Counted from the stretch's first letter, positions 19,617 through 29,401 are shown. The stretch is 64,000 bases of DNA from Kurthia zopfii (GCF_003143955.1 NZ_QFVS01000002.1:62001-126000), one strand, 5' to 3'. Made by a program: numbers and translations. The notes: generated from the sequence alone by a model not told the origin.

Positions 19617-19660
19617 GGAAAAAGGAGAACCGCATTTCAAATGCGATTCTCCTTTTTATT
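19617..19660 (+). terminator. Terminator of the serine operon
   Basis: AAAAAGGAGAACCGCAT pairs with ATGCGATTCTCCTTTTT across a short loop. Confidence 0.9.
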
Positions 19661-19748
19661 AGTTTTGCTTCATTTTATATATGACAACAGCTGCCGTTAA
19701 TAATAACGATACAAACACTGTTCTTTTCTTTTTTGTTGTTTTTTTCAT
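19659..19748 (-). CDS. Small single-helix membrane protein (29 aa), unrecognised
   Basis: ATG at 19748 follows GGGAGG at 7 bases. The product is a basic head MKKTTKKKRT, a hydrophobic stretch of about 14 residues (VFVSLLLTAAVVIY) and a short tail KMKQN. The charge pattern predicts a cytoplasmic N-terminus. It lies between the serA terminator and the HAD gene on the minus strand. No family was recognised; coding status rests on the ribosome site and the helix. Confidence 0.5.
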   Translation of the reverse strand: MKKTTKKKRTVFVSLLLTAAVVIYKMKQN

Positions 19749-19795
19749 ATGATTTCCTCCCTGAATATAGAACGTAGGAAGAATTTAAAAAGTTG

Positions 19796-20590
19796 CTAAA
19801 TTGACTCTACGATACTCTTAATTTCACGTAAGTTTTGAATTTCATAAGTTGGAATGACTGTATCAGAAGGCTTTTTATCTTCACGATTGATCCAAATATT
19901 TTTCATATTAATTCTTGAAGAACCTAGAATATCCGTCATTAAATTATCGCCAACCATAATTCCTTGATCCGCAGTAATACTCGCTTTTTCTAATACATAT
20001 TCAAAAATTGATGCATCTGGCTTCCCTTTTCCAAAATCACCTGAAATAATAATATGTTCGAAATAAGGTACAAGCTCTGGTGTGATTTCAAGTTTCGTAT
20101 TTTGTAAACTTGGCGCACCATTCGTTAATAGAACGAGTTGGAATTCCCCTTTTAATTGGTCGAGCACTTCAAATGTTTCTTCATAAACGAATGGACTTGC
20201 TTTACGTGCTTGAATAAAGAATTCAGCTAAGTACGCTCCTAACTCCTCATCTTCAACACCTTCTAATTTCAAAGCATTTGTCCAAGCATTTTTGCGATAT
20301 GAAGGCATAATCTCTTTCATTTCTTGGAATTGTGGCGTTGGATCATCAAATGTTCCCCAAATCCCTTCAAAAGGGTTAATGCCGATCATTTGTGTATAGT
20401 CATAAACTGGATAACCTTCATAAAGTGATCTCGCAGCCATGCGTACTGATTGCTCTAGCTGCACTGCATTCAAATTAGCTGATGATTTTCGAGTCGCTTC
20501 TTCGCAAGTAAGTCTGAATGCTTCAGAAATACTTTTATTGTCCCATAAAAGTGTGTCATCTAAGTCGAAAATTATTGTTGTAATTGGCAT
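19796..20590 (-). CDS. HAD superfamily hydrolase (YjjG/YfnB-like)
   Basis: A cytosolic phosphatase of 264 aa with all four HAD motifs: FDLDDTLLWD (residues 8-17), LLTNGAPSLQNTK, the lysine in GKGKPDASIFEY and VGDNLMTDILGS. A helical cap lies between motifs 1 and 2 (C1 type). Nucleotide or sugar-phosphate hydrolysis is likely, but the substrate cannot be read from sequence. The gene stands alone, 133 bases upstream of the oppA terminator region. Confidence 0.82.
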   Translation of the reverse strand: MPITTIIFDLDDTLLWDNKSISEAFRLTCEEATRKSSANLNAVQLEQSVRMAARSLYEGYPVYDYTQMIGINPFEGIWGTFDDPTPQFQEMKEIMPSYRKNAWTNALKLEGVEDEELGAYLAEFFIQARKASPFVYEETFEVLDQLKGEFQLVLLTNGAPSLQNTKLEITPELVPYFEHIIISGDFGKGKPDASIFEYVLEKASITADQGIMVGDNLMTDILGSSRINMKNIWINREDKKPSDTVIPTYEIQNLREIKSIVESI

Positions 20591-20680
20591 TATTCCGCTC
20601 CTATGTAGAAAATATTTACTCTCTTTATTGTACTATATTTCACTACACTAATGAGTTGAATTTCGAAAATTCGGATAAAA

Positions 20681-20715
20681 TGAAGAAAAAAAGAGGTTGG
20701 GAAATCCCAACCTCC
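20681..20715 (-). terminator. Terminator of oppA copy 1
   Basis: GAGGTTGGG (20693-20701) pairs with CCCAACCTC (20706-20714); on the minus strand a TTTTTTT run follows. Confidence 0.88.
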
Positions 20716-20723
20716 TTCAGTCA

Positions 20724-22355
20724 TTATTTCGATAATTCTACTTGTTTTAAGTTAATCACACCAAGTCCATTTGGCGCCATATTTTTCACATGATCTTTTA
20801 CTACCCAAATATTTGTGTAGTAGTAAATCGGTGCTACTGGATACTGCTCCATTAAGATTTTTTGGCCATCTTTAAACAATTGAAGACGCTTCGCTTCATC
20901 TAGCTCTTTCACTGATTGCTTCATTAATTCCGTATATTTCGGATCTTCCCAACCAGTGTCATTATTGCCGTTATTCGCAGCATCATAGCGCTCAAGGAAT
21001 GTGTACGCGTCATTATAATCCGCTACCCAACCTAGTCGACCAACATCGTATTGAAGTGCAGTCATCTTATCTAAGAATACTTGCCATTCAGAGTTGTCGA
21101 TTTTCACTTTAATGCCAAGCTCTTTCTCCCAGCCCGCTTGAATGTATTGAGCGATTGCGGCATGCGCTTCTGAAGTATTAATAGAAATACCTAGCTCGAT
21201 ATCAGAAGCTTTCGAAATGCCAAGCTCCTTCATACCTTCCTCTAATGCTTTCTTCGCTTCTTCTACATCATGATCCTTAATATAGGCTTCATTTTCGAAT
21301 CCTTTAACCGCACTTGGCACCATTGCTAAAGCTGGCTTTTGCTCACCTTTGACAACGTTGTCGATTAAACCTTGACGATCAATCGCTAAAGTAAGTGCTT
21401 TACGGATATTTTCATTTTTCGTATATTTACCTTTCGTATTCATTTTGTACTCATAAATCGCTGCATAATCTTCTACATTTAATGATTTATCCTTTTTGTA
21501 GCCCGGTAATGCATCTAGTGGAACTGATTGGAATGGCGCGCCTAGGAAGTCTAAATCGCCATTTGTAAACATACGATTTGCTGTCGCTTCCGATTCAACC
21601 ATTTTCACAGAAATAGCATCTAAACCAACACTACCTTTATCCCAATATGAATCACTCTTCTTCATCGTGATTGCAGCTGAGTGCTTCCATTCAGATAAAG
21701 TGAATGGACCATTCGTTACGTAGCCCTCTCCGCCTTCAGCATTCCATTTAGGGTTTTCCTTCGCTACCTTTTCATTGACAGGTAAGTACGTCATAAACGC
21801 CGTTAATTCCGTGAAATAAGGTGTAGGGTTTTCTAAAGTTACGATTAAAGTTTTATCGTCTTTTGCTTCAATCGCAATATCTTCTTCCTTTCCTTTTCCA
21901 GTATGGAACGCTTCTGCCCCTTTAATCGGGTATAGAATTGTCGCATATTCAGATGCTGTTTTTGGATTTAATCCATAAATCCAAGCATGTTTAAAGTCGT
22001 TTGCTGTTACGGTATCGCCGTTCGACCATTTCGTATCTTTTAAAGTGAATGTGTAAGTTAACTTATCTTTACTAATATCGATTTTTTCAGCGACTGCATT
22101 TTGAACCTTCCCATCATCGTCAACTCTCGTTAAGCCTTCAAATAATGAATTCAATAATGCACCCGATGTCGTATCATTCGCTTTTTGTGGATTCAAACTA
22201 GGTGGTTCAGACATAATCGCAAGTTTTAGGAGCTTCTCTTCCTTAACATCTTTGCCATTGCCCTTCTTACCTTCCTCAGATCCTGAATTCCCACAAGCGC
22301 TAAGAGCCAATGCCGCACTCGCTACCAATGTAACTGCTAACTTACCATATTTCAT
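20724..22355 (-). CDS. oppA: Oligopeptide-binding lipoprotein OppA (copy 1)
   Basis: A surface lipoprotein (543 aa) that captures peptides for the Opp permease. The signal peptide ends in LSAC with the lipid-modified cysteine near residue 21. The SBP_bac_5 signature appears as LNPQKANDTTSGALLNSLFEGL and VTANDFKHAWIYGLNP, and NIRKALTLAIDRQ and the QVFLDKM region are conserved with the other copies. It follows oppF copy 1 but a terminator intervenes, so it is probably transcribed alone. A CodY-like box lies 79 bases upstream. It is closer in sequence to copy 2 than to copy 3. Confidence 0.92.
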   Translation of the reverse strand: MKYGKLAVTLVASAALALSACGNSGSEEGKKGNGKDVKEEKLLKLAIMSEPPSLNPQKANDTTSGALLNSLFEGLTRVDDDGKVQNAVAEKIDISKDKLTYTFTLKDTKWSNGDTVTANDFKHAWIYGLNPKTASEYATILYPIKGAEAFHTGKGKEEDIAIEAKDDKTLIVTLENPTPYFTELTAFMTYLPVNEKVAKENPKWNAEGGEGYVTNGPFTLSEWKHSAAITMKKSDSYWDKGSVGLDAISVKMVESEATANRMFTNGDLDFLGAPFQSVPLDALPGYKKDKSLNVEDYAAIYEYKMNTKGKYTKNENIRKALTLAIDRQGLIDNVVKGEQKPALAMVPSAVKGFENEAYIKDHDVEEAKKALEEGMKELGISKASDIELGISINTSEAHAAIAQYIQAGWEKELGIKVKIDNSEWQVFLDKMTALQYDVGRLGWVADYNDAYTFLERYDAANNGNNDTGWEDPKYTELMKQSVKELDEAKRLQLFKDGQKILMEQYPVAPIYYYTNIWVVKDHVKNMAPNGLGVINLKQVELSK

Positions 22356-22433
22356 AAAAAATCCCCCTTTAAAAGATAGTTCACATCATAAAGCAGAAAA
22401 TAAATCCTATCTATAATATACCAAATATTCTTA

Positions 22434-22448
22434 AAATTACAAACTGAT
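22434..22448 (-). promoter_or_regulatory. CodY-like box upstream of oppA copy 1
   Basis: AATATTCTTAAAATT matches 13 of 15 positions of the CodY consensus AATTTTCWGAAAATT. It is in the 144-base gap between oppF and oppA copy 1. Confidence 0.45.
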
Positions 22449-22465
22449 AACAATAATAGAACCAA

Positions 22466-22496
22466 AAAAAGCCACCGTCCAAAGACGATGACTTCA
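22466..22496 (-). terminator. Terminator of oppF copy 1
   Basis: On the minus strand GTCATCGTC pairs with GACGGTGGC (two G-U pairs) followed by TTTTTTT. It separates the first permease operon from oppA copy 1. Confidence 0.75.
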
Positions 22497-22499
22497 TTC

Positions 22500-23423
22500 T
22501 TAATCTAAAATATGGCCTTCTTTCGTATCGGCATGCCAACGCTTCACTTGTTCATCTGAACCGAAAACGAAGTGACCTTGTATCACTTCATGTACAGTTT
22601 GCTCTTCCTTCACTTCTTCAGGAACGTAAGGAATTCGTGTGCGCTTCGCTTCTGAAATTGGATCAGGTAGCGGAATAGCTGATAGTAAAGATTTCGTATA
22701 AGGGTGTACGGGGTGATGATAAATCATATCCGCAGTTCCTAATTCTACAATTTTGCCGTGATGCATTACTGCAATTCGATCACTAATATATTTAACCATC
22801 GATAAATCATGTGCGATGAATAAAAATGTTAGATTGCGTTCACGTTGTAGTTCTTTCAGTAAGTTTACAACTTGCGCTTGAATCGATACATCAAGTGCTG
22901 AAATCGGCTCATCCGCAATAATAAAGCTTGGATTCAAACTTAATGCGCGGGCAATCCCAATACGCTGACGTTGACCACCTGAGAACTCATGGGCATAACG
23001 GTTTGCGTGTTCACGGTTTAGTCCTACCGCTTCCAGTAGCTTGCCAATAATATCTTTTCGTTTCTTTTTATCTTTATGAAGACCATGAATATCAAATCCT
23101 TCTGCAATTACTTCGCCCGCAGTCATTCTTGGGTTAAGTGATGCGTAAGGATCTTGGAAGATCATTTGCATTTCACGATTGAACTTCATTTGTTCTGCTT
23201 TTGATTTCTTATTATGAACATCTTCGCCTTTATAAAGAACTTGGCCATCCGTAATATCGTAAAGACGGATAATCGAACGTCCAGTTGTTGATTTACCTGA
23301 ACCTGATTCTCCAACGAGCCCTAGCGTTTCACCTTCGAAAACATCAAAACTAATGCCGTCTACCGCGCGAATTGAGCCAAAATGCTGATGTAGATTCTTT
23401 ACTTCAAGAATTTTATTCTGCAT
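22500..23423 (-). CDS. oppF: Oligopeptide ABC transporter ATPase OppF (copy 1)
   Basis: One of the two ATPases driving peptide import; 307 aa. Walker [10 protein letters not shown] is near residue 38, [14 protein letters not shown] is the Q-loop, the signature is [16 protein letters not shown] and Walker B is [14 protein letters not shown]-terminal oligopeptide/dipeptide extension ([19 protein letters not shown]) marks it as an Opp/Dpp ATPase. Its start overlaps the oppD stop by 11 bases. It differs from copy 2 mainly in the C-terminal third and in Walker A (S where copy 2 has C). Confidence 0.95.
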   Translation of the reverse strand: MQNKILEVKNLHQHFGSIRAVDGISFDVFEGETLGLVGESGSGKSTTGRSIIRLYDITDGQVLYKGEDVHNKKSKAEQMKFNREMQMIFQDPYASLNPRMTAGEVIAEGFDIHGLHKDKKKRKDIIGKLLEAVGLNREHANRYAHEFSGGQRQRIGIARALSLNPSFIIADEPISALDVSIQAQVVNLLKELQRERNLTFLFIAHDLSMVKYISDRIAVMHHGKIVELGTADMIYHHPVHPYTKSLLSAIPLPDPISEAKRTRIPYVPEEVKEEQTVHEVIQGHFVFGSDEQVKRWHADTKEGHILD

Positions 23424-24474
23424 CTGTATTTTCCCCCTTCGCTAAGTAACCATCGATTCGTTTTTGAACTTCTTCAGGTACATCAATTTTCGGTGCATCT
23501 GGATGTAATAACCATGTTTTCGCCGAGTGTGTTGGCGATATTTCAAACATTGGCGGCTCTTGTTCATAATCGATTTGCATGGCGAACTCATTACGAGCTG
23601 CGAATGCGTCCCCTTTTGGTGGGTGAATTAAATCTGGTGGTGAACCTGGAATCGTACGTAATAACTCATCTGATTTATTTTCTAAATCAGGCATTGAACC
23701 TAGTAATCCCCATGTATACGGATGTTTCGGATTATAGAAAACTTCATTTACAGAACCGTATTCAACGATTTGCCCTGCGTACATTACAGCAACATAGTCT
23801 GCCACGTTTGCTACAACACCTAAATCATGCGTAATGAAAATAATCGACGTATTACTATTACGTTGGATTTCCTTCATTAATTCGATAATTTGTGCTTGGA
23901 TTGTTACGTCTAGTGCTGTTGTTGGCTCATCGGCGATTAATAGTTTTGGATCAGCTGCTAATGCAATCGCAATAACAACACGCTGTCTCATACCACCTGA
24001 AAATTCATGTGGATATTGTCCGAAACGCTTTTCAGGATATGGAATCCCAACTTGATCAAGCAATTCAATTGCACGTTTTTTCGCCATATCTTTTGTCGTA
24101 CCTTTTTTATGCTTCAAGATTACTTCCATAATCTGTTTACCGATTTTCATCGTTGGATTTAGAGCTGTCATTGGATCTTGGAATATCATTGCGATTTCAT
24201 TTCCTCGAACTTTCGTCATCTCTTTTTCAGTATATTTTACTAAATCTCTTCCTTCGAAAAGGATTTGACCGTCTGCGTAAATGCCAGGTGGTTGTGGAAT
24301 AAGCTTCATTAAAGCATTACTCGTAACCGATTTACCCGAACCTGATTCCCCTACAATCGCAAGTGTCTTCCCTTTTTCAAGTGTGAAGTTCACTCCACGA
24401 ACTGCTTGAACCGTTCCTGCATACGTTTTAAAGTTAATTTTTAAATTTTTTACTTCTAAAATTGTTTCAGCCAT
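23413..24474 (-). CDS. oppD: Oligopeptide ABC transporter ATPase OppD (copy 1)
   Basis: Second ATPase of the permease, 353 aa, cytosolic face of the membrane. Walker [11 protein letters not shown]-loop [11 protein letters not shown], signature [16 protein letters not shown], Walker [13 protein letters not shown] and switch histidine in IIFITHD are present, followed by the [15 protein letters not shown] oligopeptide extension. The ATG at 24474 is preferred; a GTG three codons earlier overlaps the AGGAGG site. Copy 2 is nearly identical, with differences concentrated in the last 20 residues. Confidence 0.95.
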   Translation of the reverse strand: MAETILEVKNLKINFKTYAGTVQAVRGVNFTLEKGKTLAIVGESGSGKSVTSNALMKLIPQPPGIYADGQILFEGRDLVKYTEKEMTKVRGNEIAMIFQDPMTALNPTMKIGKQIMEVILKHKKGTTKDMAKKRAIELLDQVGIPYPEKRFGQYPHEFSGGMRQRVVIAIALAADPKLLIADEPTTALDVTIQAQIIELMKEIQRNSNTSIIFITHDLGVVANVADYVAVMYAGQIVEYGSVNEVFYNPKHPYTWGLLGSMPDLENKSDELLRTIPGSPPDLIHPPKGDAFAARNEFAMQIDYEQEPPMFEISPTHSAKTWLLHPDAPKIDVPEEVQKRIDGYLAKGENTDAE

Positions 24475-24488
24475 TTTTTCCACACCTC

Positions 24489-25412
24489 CTATTTACGTAA
24501 TTTTGGATCTAATGCATCGCGTAAACCATCGCCTACTGCGTTAAATGCGAAAATTGTTAATGAAATAAAGATCGCTGGGAATATTAAACGCCAAGGAGCC
24601 GTGTCGAGCGCATTATTACCGTCAGATGCCATCGTACCCCAAGAAGCTTTTGGTTGTGGAACACCTAAACCGATATAACTTAAGAAAGACTCTGTGAAAA
24701 TTGCGCTTGGAATTGTTAATGTCATCGTTACGATGATTGCGCCTAATGCGTTTGGAACTAAGTGACGCATAATTAGGTGACCTGTTCTAGCGCCTAGTGT
24801 ACGGGCTGCTAAGACATATTCCTGATTCTTAATTGTTAATACTTCACCACGCACAATACGTGCCATGTTTACCCAACCTGTGATTGAAAGAGCGATAATC
24901 ATTGGGACTAAACCTGGTTGTAAAACAACAAGTAGGATGATTACTACTAATAAATACGGTACTGCCGTAAGTACGTCAGCAATACGCATCATAATATCGT
25001 CTACTTTACCGCCTGAAAGACCTGCGATTGAGCCCCATGCTACACCGATAATTAAATCGATGAAAGCGGCTGCTAGACCGATGAATAATGAAATACGTGC
25101 ACCGTACCAAACACGTGTGAATACGTCACGACCTAAATCATCTGTACCGAACCAGTTACTGCCGTTTGGCGCTTCATTGAAACGACCTAAAATTTCATCA
25201 TATTTATATGGAGATAACCAAGGAACGAATATTGCCATTAAAGCGACAATGCCAATGATAATCATACCGACAACGGCAAGCTTATTATGAGAGAAGCGAA
25301 CCCATACTTCCTTCCAGAAGGATACGGATTTATCGGCAAGTTGGTCGTTTTTATTGTCATCAACACCAACCACTGTAAATTTCTCAGGTGAGATTTTTTT
25401 GATGTCTGCCAT
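24489..25412 (-). CDS. oppC: Oligopeptide ABC transporter permease OppC (copy 1)
   Basis: A 307-aa inner membrane permease subunit with an N-terminal cytoplasmic tail, a first helix near residues 45-65, then the BPD_transp core. The EAA loop is seen as VRGEVLTIKNQEYVLAARTLGA, contacting the ATPases. The start codon overlaps the oppB stop by one base (TAATG). By eye, copy 2 differs at about 11 of 307 residues, mostly conservative. Confidence 0.95.
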   Translation of the reverse strand: MADIKKISPEKFTVVGVDDNKNDQLADKSVSFWKEVWVRFSHNKLAVVGMIIIGIVALMAIFVPWLSPYKYDEILGRFNEAPNGSNWFGTDDLGRDVFTRVWYGARISLFIGLAAAFIDLIIGVAWGSIAGLSGGKVDDIMMRIADVLTAVPYLLVVIILLVVLQPGLVPMIIALSITGWVNMARIVRGEVLTIKNQEYVLAARTLGARTGHLIMRHLVPNALGAIIVTMTLTIPSAIFTESFLSYIGLGVPQPKASWGTMASDGNNALDTAPWRLIFPAIFISLTIFAFNAVGDGLRDALDPKLRK

Positions 25413-26341
25413 TATTTTTTCGCTCCTTTCAACTTAATACGCGGATCAATGAATCCGTATAAAATATCTACAATCAGTACCCCGAAAAGTAAGATGATTG
25501 AATAGAATACTGTTGTCCCCATGATTACTGTATAATCACGGTTCGTAATTGATGTAACAAAATACTTACCTAGTCCTGGAATTGCGAAGATTTGTTCCAC
25601 GATGAAACTACCTGTGATAACACCCGCAAATAATGGTCCTAAATAAGTTACTACTGGTAGAAGTGCGTTACGAAGGGTATGTTTGAAGACGGTTGTCCAT
25701 TTCCCAATCCCTTTGGCTCTTGCCATTTTCACATATTCAGAATGATTTTGCTCAAGCATACTTGAACGTGTCAGTTTTGCGATGAATCCCATATGTGTTA
25801 ATGCAATTGCAAGTGCTGGCATTATACTGTAGGCAAAGCCGTCCCAACCACTGATTGGTAACCAACCTGCTTGTAAACCTACGAAATATTGCAATAATCC
25901 CGCCAAAATAAAGGATGGTACGGATATACCTAATACTGCGAAGGTTGTCCCGAGATAATCTGGGAATTTGTTGTGATAAAGTGCAGTGACTACCCCGATT
26001 AATACACCGAAGCCTACTGCTAATAACATCGCTTCAATACCAAGTGTTAATGACACTGGGAAACTTTCTGCGATCATGTCGTTCGTTGAGCGGTCTTTAT
26101 ATTTCATTGATTGACCGAAATCAAATTGTGCTGTTGAAACTAAGTAATCTTTGTATTGGATATACCATGGATTATCCAACCCATATTCTGCATTCATTGC
26201 AGCTTCAATTTCTGGTGGTAAGTTTTTCTCACTAGCAAACGGACTACCTGGTGCGATACGCATCAAGAAGAACGTGATTGTTACGATCACAAATAATGCA
26301 ACTAAAATATATGCAAGCCTTTTTAAAATATACTTAATCAT
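25412..26341 (-). CDS. oppB: Oligopeptide ABC transporter permease OppB (copy 1)
   Basis: A 309-aa permease subunit with the usual first helix (residues 9-29) followed by the periplasmic-side loop and five core helices. The EAA loop is [25 protein letters not shown]. By eye it differs from copy 2 at only about 4 residues, so the duplication is recent or kept alike by gene conversion. It is separated from oppA copy 2 by a strong hairpin. Confidence 0.95.
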   Translation of the reverse strand: MIKYILKRLAYILVALFVIVTITFFLMRIAPGSPFASEKNLPPEIEAAMNAEYGLDNPWYIQYKDYLVSTAQFDFGQSMKYKDRSTNDMIAESFPVSLTLGIEAMLLAVGFGVLIGVVTALYHNKFPDYLGTTFAVLGISVPSFILAGLLQYFVGLQAGWLPISGWDGFAYSIMPALAIALTHMGFIAKLTRSSMLEQNHSEYVKMARAKGIGKWTTVFKHTLRNALLPVVTYLGPLFAGVITGSFIVEQIFAIPGLGKYFVTSITNRDYTVIMGTTVFYSIILLFGVLIVDILYGFIDPRIKLKGAKK

Positions 26342-26376
26342 TACATTACCTCCCTTATTATTATTCCAAAATAAAA

Positions 26377-26413
26377 GGCTACACTTATTCGATCTCTCGA
26401 CTAAGTGTAGCCC
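26377..26413 (-). terminator. Intra-operon hairpin between oppA copy 2 and oppB copy 1
   Basis: GGCTACACTTA and TAAGTGTAGCC form a strong stem followed on the minus strand by TTTTATTTT. It probably ends part of the transcripts after oppA, so that the binding protein is made in excess over the permease. Confidence 0.75.
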
Positions 26414-26458
26414 TATTTTTAGTAGCTAATAGAGTTAGACGAAATGTCTAAAATGCTA

Positions 26459-28096
26459 TTATTTTTCTAGTTTTACGTCTTTCAGGCTGATTTCACCAAG
26501 GCGACTTGGAGCCATGTTTTTAACGTAATCTTTTTCTACCCACAGGTTAGTGTAGTAGTAAACTGGAGCTACTGGGAATTCAGTCATAAGGATTTTTTCT
26601 GCATCTTTAAGGTGTTGTTCACGCTTAGCTGCATCAGTTTCTTTTACAACTTTCTCCATTAGAGCTTTGTATTCTTTGCTTTCCCAACCAGTGTCGTTGT
26701 TACCGTTCTTAGCAGTGTCATAACGCTCTAAGAATGTGTAAGCATCGTTGTAGTCAGCGATCCAACCCATACGGCCGATATCGTAATCAAGAGAAGTCAT
26801 TTTGTCTAAGAATACTTGCCACTCAGAGTTATCAATTTTAACGTTGATTCCTAAGTTTTTGCTCCATCCTTCTTGGATGTATTGAGCGATTGCAGCATGT
26901 GCTTCAGATGTGTTGATTGAGATCCCTACAGAGATATCTTTCGCATCTTTAATTCCTAATTCTTTCATACCAGCTTCTAGAGCTTTTTTAGCTTCGTCGA
27001 TATCGTTATCTTTCATGTAACCGCGGTCATCTTCGAATCCTGCGATTGCTTTAGGAACCATACCTACAGCTGGAGTTTGTTGACCTTTTGTAACGTTGTC
27101 AATTAGACCTTGACGGTTAATTGATAATGCTAAAGCTTTACGGATGTTAGCATTTTTCGTGAATTTACCAGTTGTGTTGAACTTGTACTCGTAAATTGCA
27201 GCGTAATCTTGAATGTTTAGAGATTTATCTTTTTTGTAACCATCGATTGCATCAAGTGGAACTGTTTGGAATGGAGAACCTAGGAAATCAATGTCACCGT
27301 TTTTGAACATACGGTTTGCAGTTGCTTCTGATTCAACCATTTGGATTTTAACAGTGTTAAGTGAAACATTGTCTTTATCCCAATATTGATCGTTCTTTTT
27401 AAGTGTAAGTGAAGCTGAGTGCTTCCACTCTGAAAGTGTGAATGGTCCGTTTGATACGTAACCTTCGCCGCCTTCAGCAGACCATTTTTTGTTTTCCTTA
27501 GCTACTTTAGCGTTTACTGGCATAGAAGTGTAGAATGCAGTAATTTCTGTGAAGTAAGGTGTTGGGTTTTCTAAGTTTACTACTAATGTTTTGTCATCTT
27601 TAACTTCGATACCTACTTCATCAACTTTAACTTTACCTTCGTTAAATGCTTGAGCATTTTTGATTGGGTATAGAATTGAAGCATATTCAGAAGCGTTTTT
27701 AGGATCTAAAGCATAAGTCCAAGCGTATTTGAAATCTTCCGCAGTTACAGCATCACCATTTGACCACTTAGAGTCACGTAGTTTGAATGTGTAAGTTTTT
27801 TGGTCTTCGCTAACATCGATTTTTTCAGCTACTGCTGGTTGTACTTTACCATCTTTATCAATGCGAGTTAAACCTTCGAAAGCTGAACGTAAAATAGCAC
27901 CTGATGTACTATCTGTAGCTTTTTGTGGATTTAAGCTAGGTGGCTCTGATGGAATTACTAAATTTAAATCTTGTTTCGAATCTTTACCTTTTTCTCCGCC
28001 TTTGTCTTCTTCTTTATCTTTACCCCCGAAGCCGCAAGCTGCTAGTACTACCATAAGTGCAGAAATTAGTACTAACAAGAATGATTTTTTCTTCAT
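26459..28096 (-). CDS. oppA: Oligopeptide-binding lipoprotein OppA (copy 2)
   Basis: Binding protein (545 aa) heading the second-in-order operon oppABCDF. Signal peptide with lipobox LAAC (cysteine near residue 21), followed by a lysine/glutamate-rich linker. The SBP_bac_5 segment LNPQKATDSTSGAILRSAFEGL and later blocks closely follow copy 1. Upstream lie two CodY-like boxes and the terminator of the other operon, so it has its own promoter. Confidence 0.94.
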   Translation of the reverse strand: MKKKSFLLVLISALMVVLAACGFGGKDKEEDKGGEKGKDSKQDLNLVIPSEPPSLNPQKATDSTSGAILRSAFEGLTRIDKDGKVQPAVAEKIDVSEDQKTYTFKLRDSKWSNGDAVTAEDFKYAWTYALDPKNASEYASILYPIKNAQAFNEGKVKVDEVGIEVKDDKTLVVNLENPTPYFTEITAFYTSMPVNAKVAKENKKWSAEGGEGYVSNGPFTLSEWKHSASLTLKKNDQYWDKDNVSLNTVKIQMVESEATANRMFKNGDIDFLGSPFQTVPLDAIDGYKKDKSLNIQDYAAIYEYKFNTTGKFTKNANIRKALALSINRQGLIDNVTKGQQTPAVGMVPKAIAGFEDDRGYMKDNDIDEAKKALEAGMKELGIKDAKDISVGISINTSEAHAAIAQYIQEGWSKNLGINVKIDNSEWQVFLDKMTSLDYDIGRMGWIADYNDAYTFLERYDTAKNGNNDTGWESKEYKALMEKVVKETDAAKREQHLKDAEKILMTEFPVAPVYYYTNLWVEKDYVKNMAPSRLGEISLKDVKLEK

Positions 28097-28171
28097 GAAA
28101 ATCCCCCTCTTTGAAATTATTCTTCTAAATAGAAAAACAGCTACATGTAATAGCTATTAATATAATATCAA

Positions 28172-28186
28172 AATGTACTGAAAATT
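28172..28186 (-). promoter_or_regulatory. CodY-like box 1 upstream of oppA copy 2
   Basis: AATGTACTGAAAATT, 13 of 15 matches to AATTTTCWGAAAATT, located 76 bases upstream of the oppA copy 2 start. Confidence 0.5.
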
Positions 28187-28203
28187 TGAAACATTATTTT
28201 TAA

Positions 28204-28218
28204 ATTTTTTAGAAAATT
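28204..28218 (-). promoter_or_regulatory. CodY-like box 2 upstream of oppA copy 2
   Basis: ATTTTTTAGAAAATT, 13 of 15 matches, offset 32 bases (about three helical turns) from box 1. The rest of the 28097-28504 gap holds no gene: only a TACATTAGC motif (minus strand, near 28360) and the oppF copy 2 terminator. Confidence 0.45.
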
Positions 28219-28400
28219 TTATATAATCATAACTTTCTGTCGTGAACGAGAGGTTTTCTACATAAAATGGTAATTTTTTATTAATGAAAACGATTCTATT
28301 TTTCGGTCTTTTCTTCCAAATACGAACAATTTTTCATAAAACACGTAACTTTAGTTTGCTAATGTAATAAATTTATCCCATTTTCCACCATTTAATCTAC

Positions 28401-28443
28401 TAAAAAATCCTTAGATATCTAAAATTAGATACTAAGGATTTAT
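28401..28443 (-). terminator. Terminator of oppF copy 2
   Basis: AAATCCTTAG (28405-28414) pairs with CTAAGGATTT, with further pairing of the inner TAGATATC/TTAGATA bases; minus-strand T run follows. Confidence 0.85.
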
Positions 28444-28504
28444 TATTTTCGCAGTATTCTCATTTAATAATATAATTGAGAATCTACTATTTAAATATGG
28501 ATAA

Positions 28505-29401
28505 TTATGGACGCCATACTTTTACTTGCTCATCTGTACCATAAACGAAGTGTCCTGGGAATACTTCATGTGTTTTCCCGTTCTCCCCTGTTTCATCATG
28601 TACATACGGAATACGCACGCGGTTTGCTTCCGTTTTAGGATCTGGAAGCGGAATTGCAGATAGTAATGATTTTGTATAAGGATGCACTGGGTGATAGTAA
28701 ATATCTTCAGCTGTACCTAACTCCAAAATCTTCCCTCTACGCATAACTGCAATACGATCACTAATGTATTTAACCATTGATAGGTCATGCGCGATGAATA
28801 AGAAAGTTAAATCACGTTCTTTTTGAATTTGCTTCAGTAGGTTTACTACTTGCGCTTGAATCGATACATCAAGTGCAGAGATTGGCTCATCCGCAATGAT
28901 AAAGCTTGGATCTAAACTTAATGCACGGGCAATACCGATACGCTGACGTTGACCACCAGAGAACTCATGAGCATAACGGTTCGCGTGTTCACGGTTTAAA
29001 CCTACCGCTTCTAGTAGCTGACCAATTACTTCTTTACGAGCTTTTTTATCTTTGTGCATGCCATGGATATCAAAACCTTCAGCGATAATCTCGCCAGCTG
29101 TCATACGAGGGTTTAATGATGCATATGGATCTTGGAAGATCATTTGCATCTCTTTATTAAACTCTTTTAATTCCGCTTTTGATTTCTTACCATGGATGTC
29201 TTTCCCTTTGAACTTAACTTCCCCGCCAGAAATGTCATAAAGGCGAATAATTGAACGTCCAGTTGTCGATTTACCGCAACCAGATTCTCCAACTAAACCT
29301 AATGTTTCACCTTTATACACATCAAAACTAATACCGTCGACAGCTTTGATTGAACCAAAATGCTGTTGTAGATTTTTAACTTCTAAAATTTTCTCAGACA
29401 T
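28505..29401 (-). CDS. oppF: Oligopeptide ABC transporter ATPase OppF (copy 2)
   Basis: A 298-aa ATPase equivalent to copy 1, with Walker [11 protein letters not shown]-loop [14 protein letters not shown], signature [16 protein letters not shown] and Walker [13 protein letters not shown]. The C-terminus is 9 residues shorter than copy 1 and diverges after the PLPDP motif. It overlaps the oppD copy 2 stop by 8 bases. It closes the first-transcribed operon. Confidence 0.95.
   Translation of the reverse strand: MSEKILEVKNLQQHFGSIKAVDGISFDVYKGETLGLVGESGCGKSTTGRSIIRLYDISGGEVKFKGKDIHGKKSKAELKEFNKEMQMIFQDPYASLNPRMTAGEIIAEGFDIHGMHKDKKARKEVIGQLLEAVGLNREHANRYAHEFSGGQRQRIGIARALSLDPSFIIADEPISALDVSIQAQVVNLLKQIQKERDLTFLFIAHDLSMVKYISDRIAVMRRGKILELGTAEDIYYHPVHPYTKSLLSAIPLPDPKTEANRVRIPYVHDETGENGKTHEVFPGHFVYGTDEQVKVWRP

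Noticed and set aside
24865-25290. Open frame (141 codons) antisense to oppC copy 1, with a counterpart at 30843-31187 in copy 2
   Set aside because: Its repetition only reflects the duplication of oppC; no ribosome site, no family.
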